Shown here one piece after another: positions 1 through 5,805 of a stretch of 12,930 nucleotides of DNA. The position numbers and the translations under genes were made by a program. How positions within the stretch are numbered: position 1 is the first letter of the stretch; each line of letters begins with the position of its first letter. A model generated the notes under the pieces. It made no database searches. It was not told where the DNA came from and saw only the letters and a list, made by a program, of their open reading frames with translations. This stretch comes from Bryobacterales bacterium (GTDB taxonomy: Bacteria > Acidobacteriota > Terriglobia > Bryobacterales > Bryobacteraceae), in contig JAUZEU010000551.1 of the NCBI GenBank assembly GCA_030838885.1, positions 1 to 12,930 on the forward strand. The letters are read 5' to 3'.

Positions 1-244
1 TCAATCCGGTGCCGGCCACAATCAGCTTTCGCGGGCTGAAGCGGGGTACCAGTACCGGACCCACCCAGAGCGTCAGCAGCGCCGCAAGCGGGAAGCCCAG
101 AGTAATATCGTGCAGGGGCCAGTGAAACGCGTTCTTATAGTAGTCGTAGAAGAACGGCATGTTGTAGTAGGGCAAGCCCACTGAAATGCCGAACGTAATA
201 AGAGCTGCGGCAATGATCCACTTCCCATAGAAGCTTCTGGTCAT
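1..244 (-). CDS. MFS transporter, N-terminal part (cut by window edge)
   Basis: This is the first 81 codons of a protein that continues past the left edge. It starts at an ATG whose complement is at 242-244 and has no stop in the window. The translation begins MTRSFYGKW, followed by a first hydrophobic helix (about residues 9-25), an aromatic-rich loop (PYYNMPFFYDYY, about 25-36) and a second helix (about 47-66). A basic RFSPRKLI segment then follows at about 68-75, where MFS transporters carry the motif A loop between helices 2 and 3. Major facilitator proteins are inner-membrane secondary transporters; the aromatic loop is typical of oxalate/formate-antiporter-like and organic-anion members, but the substrate cannot be read from this fragment. 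It lies 31 nt downstream of the 85-aa gene at 276-533 on the same strand, so the two are probably co-transcribed. I see no strong Shine-Dalgarno before its ATG. Confidence 0.8.
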   Translation of the reverse strand, partial: MTRSFYGKWIIAAALITFGISVGLPYYNMPFFYDYYKNAFHWPLHDITLGFPLAALLTLWVGPVLVPRFSPRKLIVAGTGL

Positions 245-275
245 GTGGAAACAATGCTATCACTGCCTTGTGCTG

Positions 276-533
276 TCAGGCGCCATTCACCGCCCGCATT
301 TTCGGGCTGCCATTCTCGTGGCATTCCAGATTATGCCGCTCCATCGCGCTGCGTAATTCCGCACGCTTTTTAGTCACCACATCGAGATCGCGCGCTATTT
401 TTTGCGCCGCCTCCTCGTCGTGTCCATACTCCGCGATTCGAAGATGGCCCTCAAGCCGGAACCATAACATGGTTTCGGCTTCGTATTCGTCGGCCATCCT
501 CGCACATTCGGTGCAACCTTGAACCGTATCCAT
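276..533 (-). CDS. Small hypothetical protein with CxxC and HxxxCH motifs
   Basis: This is an 85-residue soluble protein that I do not recognise. The start is secure: an ideal Shine-Dalgarno AGGAGGAG (complement at 537-544) lies just before the ATG at 531-533. The protein has a CTEC pair at residues 7-10 and an H-x3-C-H cluster at 67-72, a possible metal or redox site. Between them is a charged, probably helical stretch (about 13-66) that may form a helical hairpin or coiled coil. There is no signal peptide and no membrane segment. It is the first gene of a likely operon with the MFS transporter at 1-244. The only intergenic sequence upstream is the 534-860 region, which holds a tandem 16-bp repeat 66 nt before this start and therefore possibly its control region. 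Function is unknown; the strong ribosome site is the best argument that it is real. Confidence 0.75.
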   Translation of the reverse strand: MDTVQGCTECARMADEYEAETMLWFRLEGHLRIAEYGHDEEAAQKIARDLDVVTKKRAELRSAMERHNLECHENGSPKMRAVNGA

Positions 534-536
534 TTG

Positions 537-544
537 CTCCTCCT
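537..544 (-). promoter_or_regulatory. Strong ribosome binding site of the 85-aa gene
   Basis: On the minus strand, AGGAGGAG followed by CAA stands directly before the ATG. It is nearly a full complement of the 16S anti-Shine-Dalgarno tail and is the strongest such site seen in the window. It decides this start and suggests efficient translation of the small protein. Confidence 0.75.
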
Positions 545-598
545 GAGTTCAGCGATGTCGCCCTCGCCATCGCCTTCTCGCATCCTGGAATACTTTTC

Positions 599-630
599 TC
601 CGATAAATCCTATATCCGATAAATCCTATA
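599..630. repeat. Perfect tandem duplication of a 16-bp unit
   Basis: The unit TCCGATAAATCCTATA occurs twice head to tail with no mismatch and no spacer (599-614 and 615-630). It lies 66 nt upstream of the start of the minus-strand small gene. Two identical sites 16 bp apart (about 1.5 helical turns) could be tandem binding sites for a regulator or a recent slippage duplication. The sequence alone does not say which. Confidence 0.9.
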
Positions 631-675
631 GTAGCCACTTGAGATATGAAGCTCTTTTAATTCTGGGGCACGGCT

Positions 676-689
676 GTGTTAAATAACAC
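676..689. promoter_or_regulatory. Palindrome GTGTTA-AA-TAACAC, possible operator
   Basis: This is a perfect inverted repeat with 6-bp arms and a 2-nt centre, in the AT-rich part of the divergent region. The form suits a dimeric helix-turn-helix repressor. It is 185 nt from the 861 start and 143 nt from the 533 start. Binding is inferred only. Confidence 0.35.
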
Positions 690-811
690 CACAACGCACC
701 CACCCACCGAAGATATGCCCGCAAGATCGGTTGTATCCGGCTGGCGTTGGCCTGCGTATACAATCTGACAGGGAGTATTCTTTCCCTCCTGACACATATT
801 TCCGGCTATTT

Positions 812-844
812 TGGCCAGGGCTTTCTTCCCCGGTCGCCTGGCCA
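812..844. repeat. Inverted repeat upstream of the 861 gene
   Basis: TGGCCAGG (812-819) and CCTGGCCA (837-844) are perfect 8-bp complements around a 17-nt loop. The hairpin ends 16 nt before the TTG start at 861 and just before the GAGGA ribosome site at about 852-856, so in an mRNA it could affect translation initiation. There is no T-run after it, so it does not look like a terminator. Confidence 0.5.
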
Positions 845-860
845 TCCCAGTGAGGACTAA

Positions 861-1754
861 TTGATTTTTCGTAATACCCGCGTTCGTGTACCGGCTTTGT
901 GCCTGAGTTTGACCCTGTTTTCGGGATTTATTACAGCGCAGCAACAGCCTGCCGATCCCGCGCAAGCGACCACGCCGGCTCAGCAGACCACGCCTGCGCC
1001 GAATGGCGCAAAGAAACCCGCCGAGCCGGATTATCCGGATCCCCGCTCTCTGTCAGTGGAACTTTTCTATTGGCAGACAGTGCCCGGCAGCGGACCGGAT
1101 ATTCAGGCAGGTAAACTGGCCACCGGCTATTCCTCGCTGTTCGGACTTGGAAAATCGAAGCCGGCGCCGGGCATTGACGTTCGGCTTCCCATCACGCGAA
1201 CCGGCGAACTGCGCTTCGAAGGGTTCCTCAATAAGGGCACCGGCAACCAAAAGGCTCCTCTTGACGCGACCGTTTTCGGCACGAGTTTCGCGACAGGCGA
1301 CTATCTCTCTACCCAATACCAGATCACCACGGGGAAACTCTACCTGGACGACCTGCTCCATCCCTATAAGTTCCCGGTCTCGAAGTTCCGTCTGAAATCC
1401 CTCTGGGCCATTCGGTATCTGAAGGTAAAGAGCACCATCGATGCTCCCCTCAGTACTTCCACCAGCCTGACTACCGGCACCGGCAGCCAGCAGATTTTTC
1501 TGCCGGAATTCGGTATCGCCGCAGAATACGCCCTGGCGCGGCACGTGTTGCTCCGCGTGGATGGCTCCGGTTTCGGTCTGCCGAAAAAATCTTACGTGTG
1601 GGACGGCAATGCTACTGTTTCCTACCGGCATGGCCAGTGGTCAGTGGAAGGCGGCTTCAAAGCACTCGGCTTCAGGACATCACCCGCTAAGGAGGTGTAT
1701 GTGCGTGACATTCTGCAGGGTGGCTTCGTAGGGATCCGTTACAACTGGAAGTAG
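861..1754 (+). CDS. Secreted, probably outer-membrane beta-barrel protein
   Basis: This is a 297-residue exported protein of unknown function. The start is a TTG preceded by GAGGA at a normal distance; no ATG or GTG in this frame precedes the signal peptide. Residues 1-26 form a Sec signal peptide: basic MIFRNTRVR, hydrophobic core, then cleavage after FITA before QQQP. A low-complexity Ala/Thr/Pro/Gln linker follows (about 27-53). The rest is rich in alternating polar/hydrophobic and aromatic stretches with many Gly, Ser and Thr and almost no Cys. It ends in GIRYNWK, like the last strand of an outer-membrane barrel. I infer an outer-membrane or periplasmic location but recognise no named family. 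The gene stands alone, divergent from the small gene on its left and convergent with the GYF-RDD gene, whose stop lies 9 nt beyond its own. Confidence 0.8.
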   Translation: MIFRNTRVRVPALCLSLTLFSGFITAQQQPADPAQATTPAQQTTPAPNGAKKPAEPDYPDPRSLSVELFYWQTVPGSGPDIQAGKLATGYSSLFGLGKSKPAPGIDVRLPITRTGELRFEGFLNKGTGNQKAPLDATVFGTSFATGDYLSTQYQITTGKLYLDDLLHPYKFPVSKFRLKSLWAIRYLKVKSTIDAPLSTSTSLTTGTGSQQIFLPEFGIAAEYALARHVLLRVDGSGFGLPKKSYVWDGNATVSYRHGQWSVEGGFKALGFRTSPAKEVYVRDILQGGFVGIRYNWK

Positions 1755-1756
1755 GC

Positions 1757-1771
1757 CCGTGCTCAGCACGG
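1757..1771. terminator. Short palindrome between convergent genes
   Basis: CCGTGCT-C-AGCACGG is a perfect 7-bp inverted repeat directly after the stop of the 861-1754 gene, and it covers the stop codon of the opposing gene (1763-1765). It could form a small hairpin in transcripts from both sides. Neither strand has a T-run after it, so a terminator role is only a suggestion. Confidence 0.35.
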
Positions 1772-2404
1772 TGGCGCTGTCCCGTTCTCCCGGATAACTC
1801 TGGTGTTCGCAAGACGGTCATGCAGGGCGCGTTTTTGTTCGTCCCAGCCTGCCATCATGAAGCCAATGCCCAGGATGAGGCCGCTCAGAATTTGCCCGAA
1901 GTAGCGGATGACAGCCTGGCCGGGCGTAATCAGAGTACCGACGGGTGTAACGACTTTCAGCTTGAACAACATCTTGCCGGGCGTGGCTCCGTACTGTGTC
2001 CAGAAGAAAACGAAGTAGCTGAGGCTGACCGCAAGGCTGGCGAGTTTCGCTTCCCCCAAATGCGCGAAGAACCACGGGGAGGCGAACGGGCGGTCCAGCA
2101 AGCTCATTCCCAAAGGCATCAGAACGATCGTGCGAATGGCCCCGATCATCGCCCCGTCGATGATATAAGACACAGCGCGGATCCAAAAGCCCGCATATAC
2201 GAATCTTGCTGCCGCCAGGGGAGGCGCCGGATATCCGCGAGCCGCCTGCATTCCGCACAGAGAACTCCATGGCTGCCAGTCCGGCAACCCTGCGTGCCAC
2301 ACCAAGGTGGCCGGCGCGATCACGCCCTGCCCCGCCAGCCGTGTCAGTTCCGTTTCGGAAACAGGCCCTCTCTGTTGCCCCTCAAATGCGTAATACCAGT
2401 CCAT
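1763..2404 (-). CDS. GYF-domain / RDD-family membrane protein
   Basis: This 213-residue protein has two recognisable parts. Residues 1-50 (MDWYYAFEGQQRGPVSETEL and on to LPDWQPW) match the bacterial GYF_2 domain, a small cytosolic module thought to bind peptides. Residues about 68-206 are an RDD domain with hydrophobic helices near 70-100, 120-137 and 165-186, the RAVSYIID segment (R76, D83), the GATPGKM turn at 139-145 and the closing HDRLANTRVI. RDD proteins are inner-membrane proteins of mostly unknown role, some linked to ion or solute transport. GYF_2-RDD fusions are a common architecture, and the length is normal. The ATG is preceded by AGGGAGA at a slightly long spacing. It is divergent from the methyltransferase operon across about 100 nt. 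I see no partner that would define its function. Confidence 0.87.
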   Translation of the reverse strand: MDWYYAFEGQQRGPVSETELTRLAGQGVIAPATLVWHAGLPDWQPWSSLCGMQAARGYPAPPLAAARFVYAGFWIRAVSYIIDGAMIGAIRTIVLMPLGMSLLDRPFASPWFFAHLGEAKLASLAVSLSYFVFFWTQYGATPGKMLFKLKVVTPVGTLITPGQAVIRYFGQILSGLILGIGFMMAGWDEQKRALHDRLANTRVIRENGTAPPC

Positions 2405-2449
2405 CTTTGGTTCTCCCTGTCCTGATTCACTGCTCTGCTACAAGATACG

Positions 2450-2472
2450 CGAACACACGGGTGCCGTGTTCG
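2450..2472. promoter_or_regulatory. Inverted repeat in the divergent promoter region
   Basis: CGAACAC (2450-2456) and GTGTTCG (2466-2472) are perfect 7-bp complements around 9 nt. A second, nested hairpin, ACACGG-GTG-CCGTGT, occupies 2455-2469. The repeat sits about midway between the starts of the divergent RDD gene (2404) and methyltransferase gene (2508), where a shared operator would lie. The role is inferred from position and symmetry. Confidence 0.35.
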
Positions 2473-2507
2473 GTCCAACTTTTCCCGCGAATTGCTACGC
2501 TTGAGAG

Positions 2508-3086
2508 TTGGCCCGAACAACTCTCGATGTAGGCTGCGGGATCCGCAAGTATCCAGGCTCCATCGGCATCGATTTCAACTCCGCCAGTGCGGCAGACGTG
2601 CTCTGTGACCTGGACCGCTTCCCCTATCCCTTTGCCGACCGTACCTTCGACCATCTGCGTGCCATCCACGTCATTGAGCATGTGACGGATGTGGTTCGAA
2701 CCATGGAAGAGTTCCACCGCCTTGTACGCCCCGGCGGCCGGATCCGCATTGAAACGCCGCACTACACCGACTACAGCTCTTTCTGCGACCCCACCCATAA
2801 ACACCACCTCAACAGCTTTTCGTTCCGCTACTTCGGCTCAAACGACGGCGGCTTCGGTTATTACACGGAGGCAAAATTTCGTGAGATTTCCGTCCATGTA
2901 AAGCTACTAGCATTCTGGAAATGGCTTGGCTTCGAATTCCTGGTAAACCGCTTCACTCGCTTCCGCAGGTTCTGGGAGTTCTATCTGTGTTATGTAGTGC
3001 GCGGCAAAGCCATGGAGTTCGAATTTGAACCTCTTGGCCCCCCTGTACAGCTTCGCCGACCGTCTGCGCTTCCGCCGCCACGGTAA
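2508..3086 (+). CDS. Class I SAM-dependent methyltransferase
   Basis: This 192-residue enzyme probably transfers a methyl group from S-adenosylmethionine; the acceptor is unknown. It has the class I Rossmann signatures: motif I LDVGCG at residues 6-11, an acidic residue ending strand 2 (GID, D22), a VIEHV segment at 55-59 and the post-motif LVRPGGRIRIETPH at 72-85. A DPTHKHHLNSFSF stretch (about 94-106) follows, which I associate with Methyltransf_11-like enzymes acting on surface sugars or lipids. The start is a TTG at 2508. A stop at 2502-2504 closes the frame just upstream and motif I follows at once, so no earlier start is possible. The ribosome site is poor (GAGAG too close). Its 3' end overlaps the YraN gene by 62 nt, so it leads the operon with yraN and galT. 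The low-complexity, Pro-rich C-terminus lies entirely in the overlap. Confidence 0.85.
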   Translation: MARTTLDVGCGIRKYPGSIGIDFNSASAADVLCDLDRFPYPFADRTFDHLRAIHVIEHVTDVVRTMEEFHRLVRPGGRIRIETPHYTDYSSFCDPTHKHHLNSFSFRYFGSNDGGFGYYTEAKFREISVHVKLLAFWKWLGFEFLVNRFTRFRRFWEFYLCYVVRGKAMEFEFEPLGPPVQLRRPSALPPPR

Positions 3087-3435
3087 CCTCGGGCAGTATG
3101 GCGAGGATCTGGCGCACCGCCATCTCCGGCGGTCCGGCTTCATCGTAGCGGCGCGCAACTGGCGTCCTCCGCAAGGCGGCGGAGAATTGGATCTCATCGC
3201 CTGGGAAGGCGCGGATTTGGTCTTTGTCGAAGTGAAAACCCGCGCTTCAGGCGAATGGAATGATCCTGAGCGGGATATCGACAGCGAGAAGATGAGGGCC
3301 CTTCGCCGCGCCGCGAAAGATTACATCCGCAGAGCCGGCGCGGAGGCCACTACGACCCGTTTCGATGTCATATCCATCACGGGCAAAAAACTGGAGCACT
3401 TCCGCGACGCATTCCCGTTCGTGCTCTCGCTATAG
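3025..3435 (+). CDS. yraN: YraN / UPF0102 family nuclease-fold protein
   Basis: This 136-residue protein belongs to the YraN (UPF0102) family, related to Holliday-junction resolvase and restriction-endonuclease folds; its physiological role is not settled. Visible motifs are GEDLA at 26-30, ARNWR at 43-47, GELDLIAW at 53-60 and LVFVEVKTR at 65-73. The latter two give the D-x(n)-E-x-K pattern (E54, D56, E69, K71) of the metal-dependent nuclease core. I chose the TTG at 3025 because GGAG lies 7 nt upstream; a second TTG at 3034 is possible. Either start lies inside the methyltransferase gene, so translational coupling is likely. galT begins 12 nt after the stop. YraN genes often sit among unrelated housekeeping genes, so the context says little about its job. 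Confidence 0.88.
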   Translation: MNLLAPLYSFADRLRFRRHGNLGQYGEDLAHRHLRRSGFIVAARNWRPPQGGGELDLIAWEGADLVFVEVKTRASGEWNDPERDIDSEKMRALRRAAKDYIRRAGAEATTTRFDVISITGKKLEHFRDAFPFVLSL

Positions 3436-3447
3436 TGGATTGGTTAC

Positions 3448-4452
3448 ATGCCAGAATTGCGAAAAGATCCCGTGTCCGACCGTTGGGTCATCATTGCGAC
3501 GGAGCGGGCGCGCCGCCCCAGCGATTTTGTCCGGGAAACCGTTCCTACCGCCTCCCTGGGTCGCTTCTGCCCGTTCTGTCCGGGCCACGAAAGCAAGACG
3601 CCGCCGGAAGTGCTGGCATACCGGACAGGCTCTGCCCCGAACCACCCCGGTTGGTCTTTGCGCGTGGTGCCCAACAAGTTTCCGGTGCTGGGAATTGAAG
3701 GCGATCTCAACCGGGAAGGCGAAGGCCTGTTCGACAAAATGCAGGGCATTGGCGCCCATGAAGTAGTGATCGAAGCTCCCGAACATGCCATAAGCATGAC
3801 CGATCTGAGCGAGCGGTCCATTGAGCAGGTGCTCTGGGCGTTTCGCGATCGCGTTAACGATCTGAAGAACGATCGCCGCCTTAAGTACGTCCTGCTGTTC
3901 AAGAACCACGGCGAAGGCGCGGGCGCTTCGCTGGAGCACACTCATTCCCAGCTGATAGCACTTCCCGTTGTGCCGAAGCGCGTACAGGAAGAGCTTGAGG
4001 TTGCCAGGAATTATTACGATTACAAAGAACGCTGCCTCTTCTGTGATCTGGTCCGGCAGGAGACCAAAGCGGGAACCCGCGTGGTGACGGAGACCGATCA
4101 GTTCGTCGTGCTGGAGCCCTACGCCGCGCGTTTTCCGTTCGAGACCTGGATTCTGCCCCGCCGCCACAAATCTCATTTCGAAGATGCGGACGGCCATGAA
4201 CTGAACAATCTGGCGTGGGTGCTGAAGTCGACTCTGCGGAAACTGGAAAAGGTGCTGGAGCGGCCACCGTACAACATCGTGATCCACACCGCGCCCTTAC
4301 AGGATCCCCCCAGCCAGTATTATCACTGGCATATCGAGATTATTCCCAAATTAACGCGTGTCGCCGGGTTCGAATGGGGTACGGGTTTCTATATTAATCC
4401 GACGCCGCCGGAAGAATCGGCGCAGTTTTTACGCGATGCCGGACTTGGCTGA
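3448..4452 (+). CDS. galT: Galactose-1-phosphate uridylyltransferase
   Basis: GalT is the Leloir-pathway enzyme that moves UMP from UDP-glucose to galactose-1-phosphate, giving UDP-galactose and glucose-1-phosphate in the cytosol. The 334-residue length is normal. Residues 1-15 carry the family start (ELRKDPVSDRWVIIA). A zinc site CPFC is at 41-44, and a second CLFC pair at 196-199 opens the C-terminal half. The nucleophile motif is H164-T-H166-S-Q168, H166 being the expected uridylylated histidine. The C-terminal half has HWHIEI (H293, H295). All expected catalytic residues are present. The ATG follows the yraN stop by 12 nt with only a weak GGAT ribosome site, so coupling to yraN is likely. 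No galK or galE is nearby, so galactose metabolism is not clustered here. Nucleotidyl transfer to other sugar phosphates cannot be excluded. Confidence 0.95.
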   Translation: MPELRKDPVSDRWVIIATERARRPSDFVRETVPTASLGRFCPFCPGHESKTPPEVLAYRTGSAPNHPGWSLRVVPNKFPVLGIEGDLNREGEGLFDKMQGIGAHEVVIEAPEHAISMTDLSERSIEQVLWAFRDRVNDLKNDRRLKYVLLFKNHGEGAGASLEHTHSQLIALPVVPKRVQEELEVARNYYDYKERCLFCDLVRQETKAGTRVVTETDQFVVLEPYAARFPFETWILPRRHKSHFEDADGHELNNLAWVLKSTLRKLEKVLERPPYNIVIHTAPLQDPPSQYYHWHIEIIPKLTRVAGFEWGTGFYINPTPPEESAQFLRDAGLG

Positions 4453-4474
4453 CAAGGAACACGCGGTCAGAACG

Positions 4475-4493
4475 CGTCTTTCCGGGAAAGACG
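4475..4493. terminator. Perfect hairpin between convergent operons
   Basis: CGTCTTTCC-G-GGAAAGACG is a flawless 9-bp inverted repeat (in practice an 8-bp stem with a 3-nt loop) lying between the galT stop (4452) and the stop of the minus-strand LarA-like gene (4498). Position and symmetry suit a two-way terminator. There is no T-run on either side, so it may act in 3'-end protection or with Rho instead. Confidence 0.55.
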
Positions 4494-4497
4494 AGCC

Positions 4498-5793
4498 CTA
4501 ATGAGCCGCAACCGGTTCGCCGGAATGCGAATCCGCAAACACGCCAAACGGCAGATTCCCCTCGGCGCCGAACGGCAGTTCATGCGCTTCCGCTACGATT
4601 TCCAACAGGGGGTTTGCCTCAATCTCCGACCGCATATTCTCGCTCAGAGCAACACTGGAAAGCTCCAGCGTGTTCTCAATCCACCCCACGCGAACATCCG
4701 TGATCAAATGCTTGCCGACCGTCAGCGAAATTCGTTCCAGACATTCACGATCTGACGCAAAGTGAATCGGCGTCTTCGCGGCGCCCGGCGTTGAAGCGGT
4801 CAGGGCGTTGATCCATGTCGGCTTCGTGTCCAGCTTTGCCAGCAACCGGTCATGCACGATGTCCGAAAGCCCCAAACCCACGCCATTTCCATAGCTGATC
4901 GAACTGAGATCACGCAGGTAAATCCGCTCCACATGAGGTGTATTCGGCCATGGATTGTATTCGCCCTGCGTGCCCCGGTTCACCACCTTCGTGTCCATGC
5001 CCGCGCCGCTGATGTGCTTGCCGATCTCGTCGATCATCAGAACATCCAGATTGCACGGCAGCGAAGCTGCCCAGGACTTGCTGAGTTCCAGGAGCTCTTC
5101 TTCCATTGCGAGCATTCTGCCCACGGGAACCGCGGCCAGTTTCGCGGTGTTGTGGTACGCGTCTTCCAGAATCGCCATCCCGCCCAGAATCTTGCCCGAC
5201 CCCAGCACCTGGGCGCCAACGCTCCGTATCACGGCCTCCATGCCCAGCCTGTACGCATGCGTGTGATAGTTCTTCGCCCCGGCCCACTTGCCCAGACCGA
5301 TCGCCATCATCTTGAACAGACCGCTTTCGATCCTGCCCGCGAAATCCGTATGCTGCTTAATGCGGCCCACCAGCATAATGCCGTCGGCCTGCGAAGCATG
5401 TTTATCCAAAAACGCTTCAATGCCTTCCGGCGTGCGTCCCAAAGGGATAACCTCGAGCGAACTCCGGACCGGGCACCCCACGGTCTCTTCGATGATTCCG
5501 TAGTGCGCCAGAACGTCCGCCTGGCCTTCCGCCGTGGCAGCGCCGTGGCTTCCCATTGCCGGGAAGATGAACGGCTTCATGCCCTTCGCCGTCCAGTACG
5601 CGACCACAGACTTCACGATCGTCGCGATGTTGCTGATACCTCTGCTGCCCACGCCAATCGCCACACTTGCGCCTGCCGGCAGATTCGCGCCGAATCCTGC
5701 TCCGCTCAACTCCTTTTGCACCGTACCGGGTATGTCGGTAAGACGGCGATCCGGGAAATTCTGCTTCACGAGCAGCATGCGTGGGAAGGTCAT
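4498..5793 (-). CDS. LarA-like (DUF2088) lactate-racemase-superfamily protein
   Basis: This 431-residue cytosolic protein resembles the LarA/DUF2088 superfamily, whose founder is the nickel-pincer-dependent lactate racemase. The N-terminal half carries the family pattern: GVGSRGISN (48-55), FPAMGSHGAA (77-86, with H83), then RIKQHTDFAG (144-153, with H148) and SGLFKMMAIGLGK (157-169, with K161). By comparison with LarA I propose H83 and H148 as catalytic histidines and K161 as the cofactor lysine; the alignment is by eye. The C-terminal half contains MIDEIGKHISGAGMD (253-267) and GLGLSDIVHDRL (306-317). It looks like the longer DUF2088 subfamily of about 430 residues, so lactate need not be the substrate; a hydroxy-acid racemase or epimerase role is inferred. 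The ATG lies 12 nt after the radical SAM stop with no clear ribosome site, suggesting coupled translation. No larB, larC or larE gene is in the window. Confidence 0.82.
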   Translation of the reverse strand: MTFPRMLLVKQNFPDRRLTDIPGTVQKELSGAGFGANLPAGASVAIGVGSRGISNIATIVKSVVAYWTAKGMKPFIFPAMGSHGAATAEGQADVLAHYGIIEETVGCPVRSSLEVIPLGRTPEGIEAFLDKHASQADGIMLVGRIKQHTDFAGRIESGLFKMMAIGLGKWAGAKNYHTHAYRLGMEAVIRSVGAQVLGSGKILGGMAILEDAYHNTAKLAAVPVGRMLAMEEELLELSKSWAASLPCNLDVLMIDEIGKHISGAGMDTKVVNRGTQGEYNPWPNTPHVERIYLRDLSSISYGNGVGLGLSDIVHDRLLAKLDTKPTWINALTASTPGAAKTPIHFASDRECLERISLTVGKHLITDVRVGWIENTLELSSVALSENMRSEIEANPLLEIVAEAHELPFGAEGNLPFGVFADSHSGEPVAAH

Positions 5794-5805
5794 GGCCGAA
5801 TTATA

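Larger units (their letters stand above)
534..860. other. Divergent intergenic region, no confident gene
   Basis: These 327 nt separate the minus-strand small gene from the plus-strand secreted-protein gene. I see no convincing coding sequence. A minus-strand open frame from about 965 to 657 exists, but it starts inside the signal-peptide region of the opposite gene and has no family resemblance. The region holds a tandem 16-bp duplication (599-630), a perfect 6-2-6 palindrome (676-689) and a hairpin-forming inverted repeat (812-844), so it probably contains the control elements for both flanking genes. No clear -35/-10 pair stands out. Confidence 0.6.

Noticed and set aside
657..965. A 102-codon minus-strand frame in the divergent region
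   Set aside because: It would begin inside the signal-peptide coding region of the 861 gene and has no family resemblance. The sequence is better explained as regulatory.
3430..4287. A 285-codon minus-strand frame opposite galT
   Set aside because: It is antisense to a gene with complete GalT motifs, and its own translation shows no recognisable domain.
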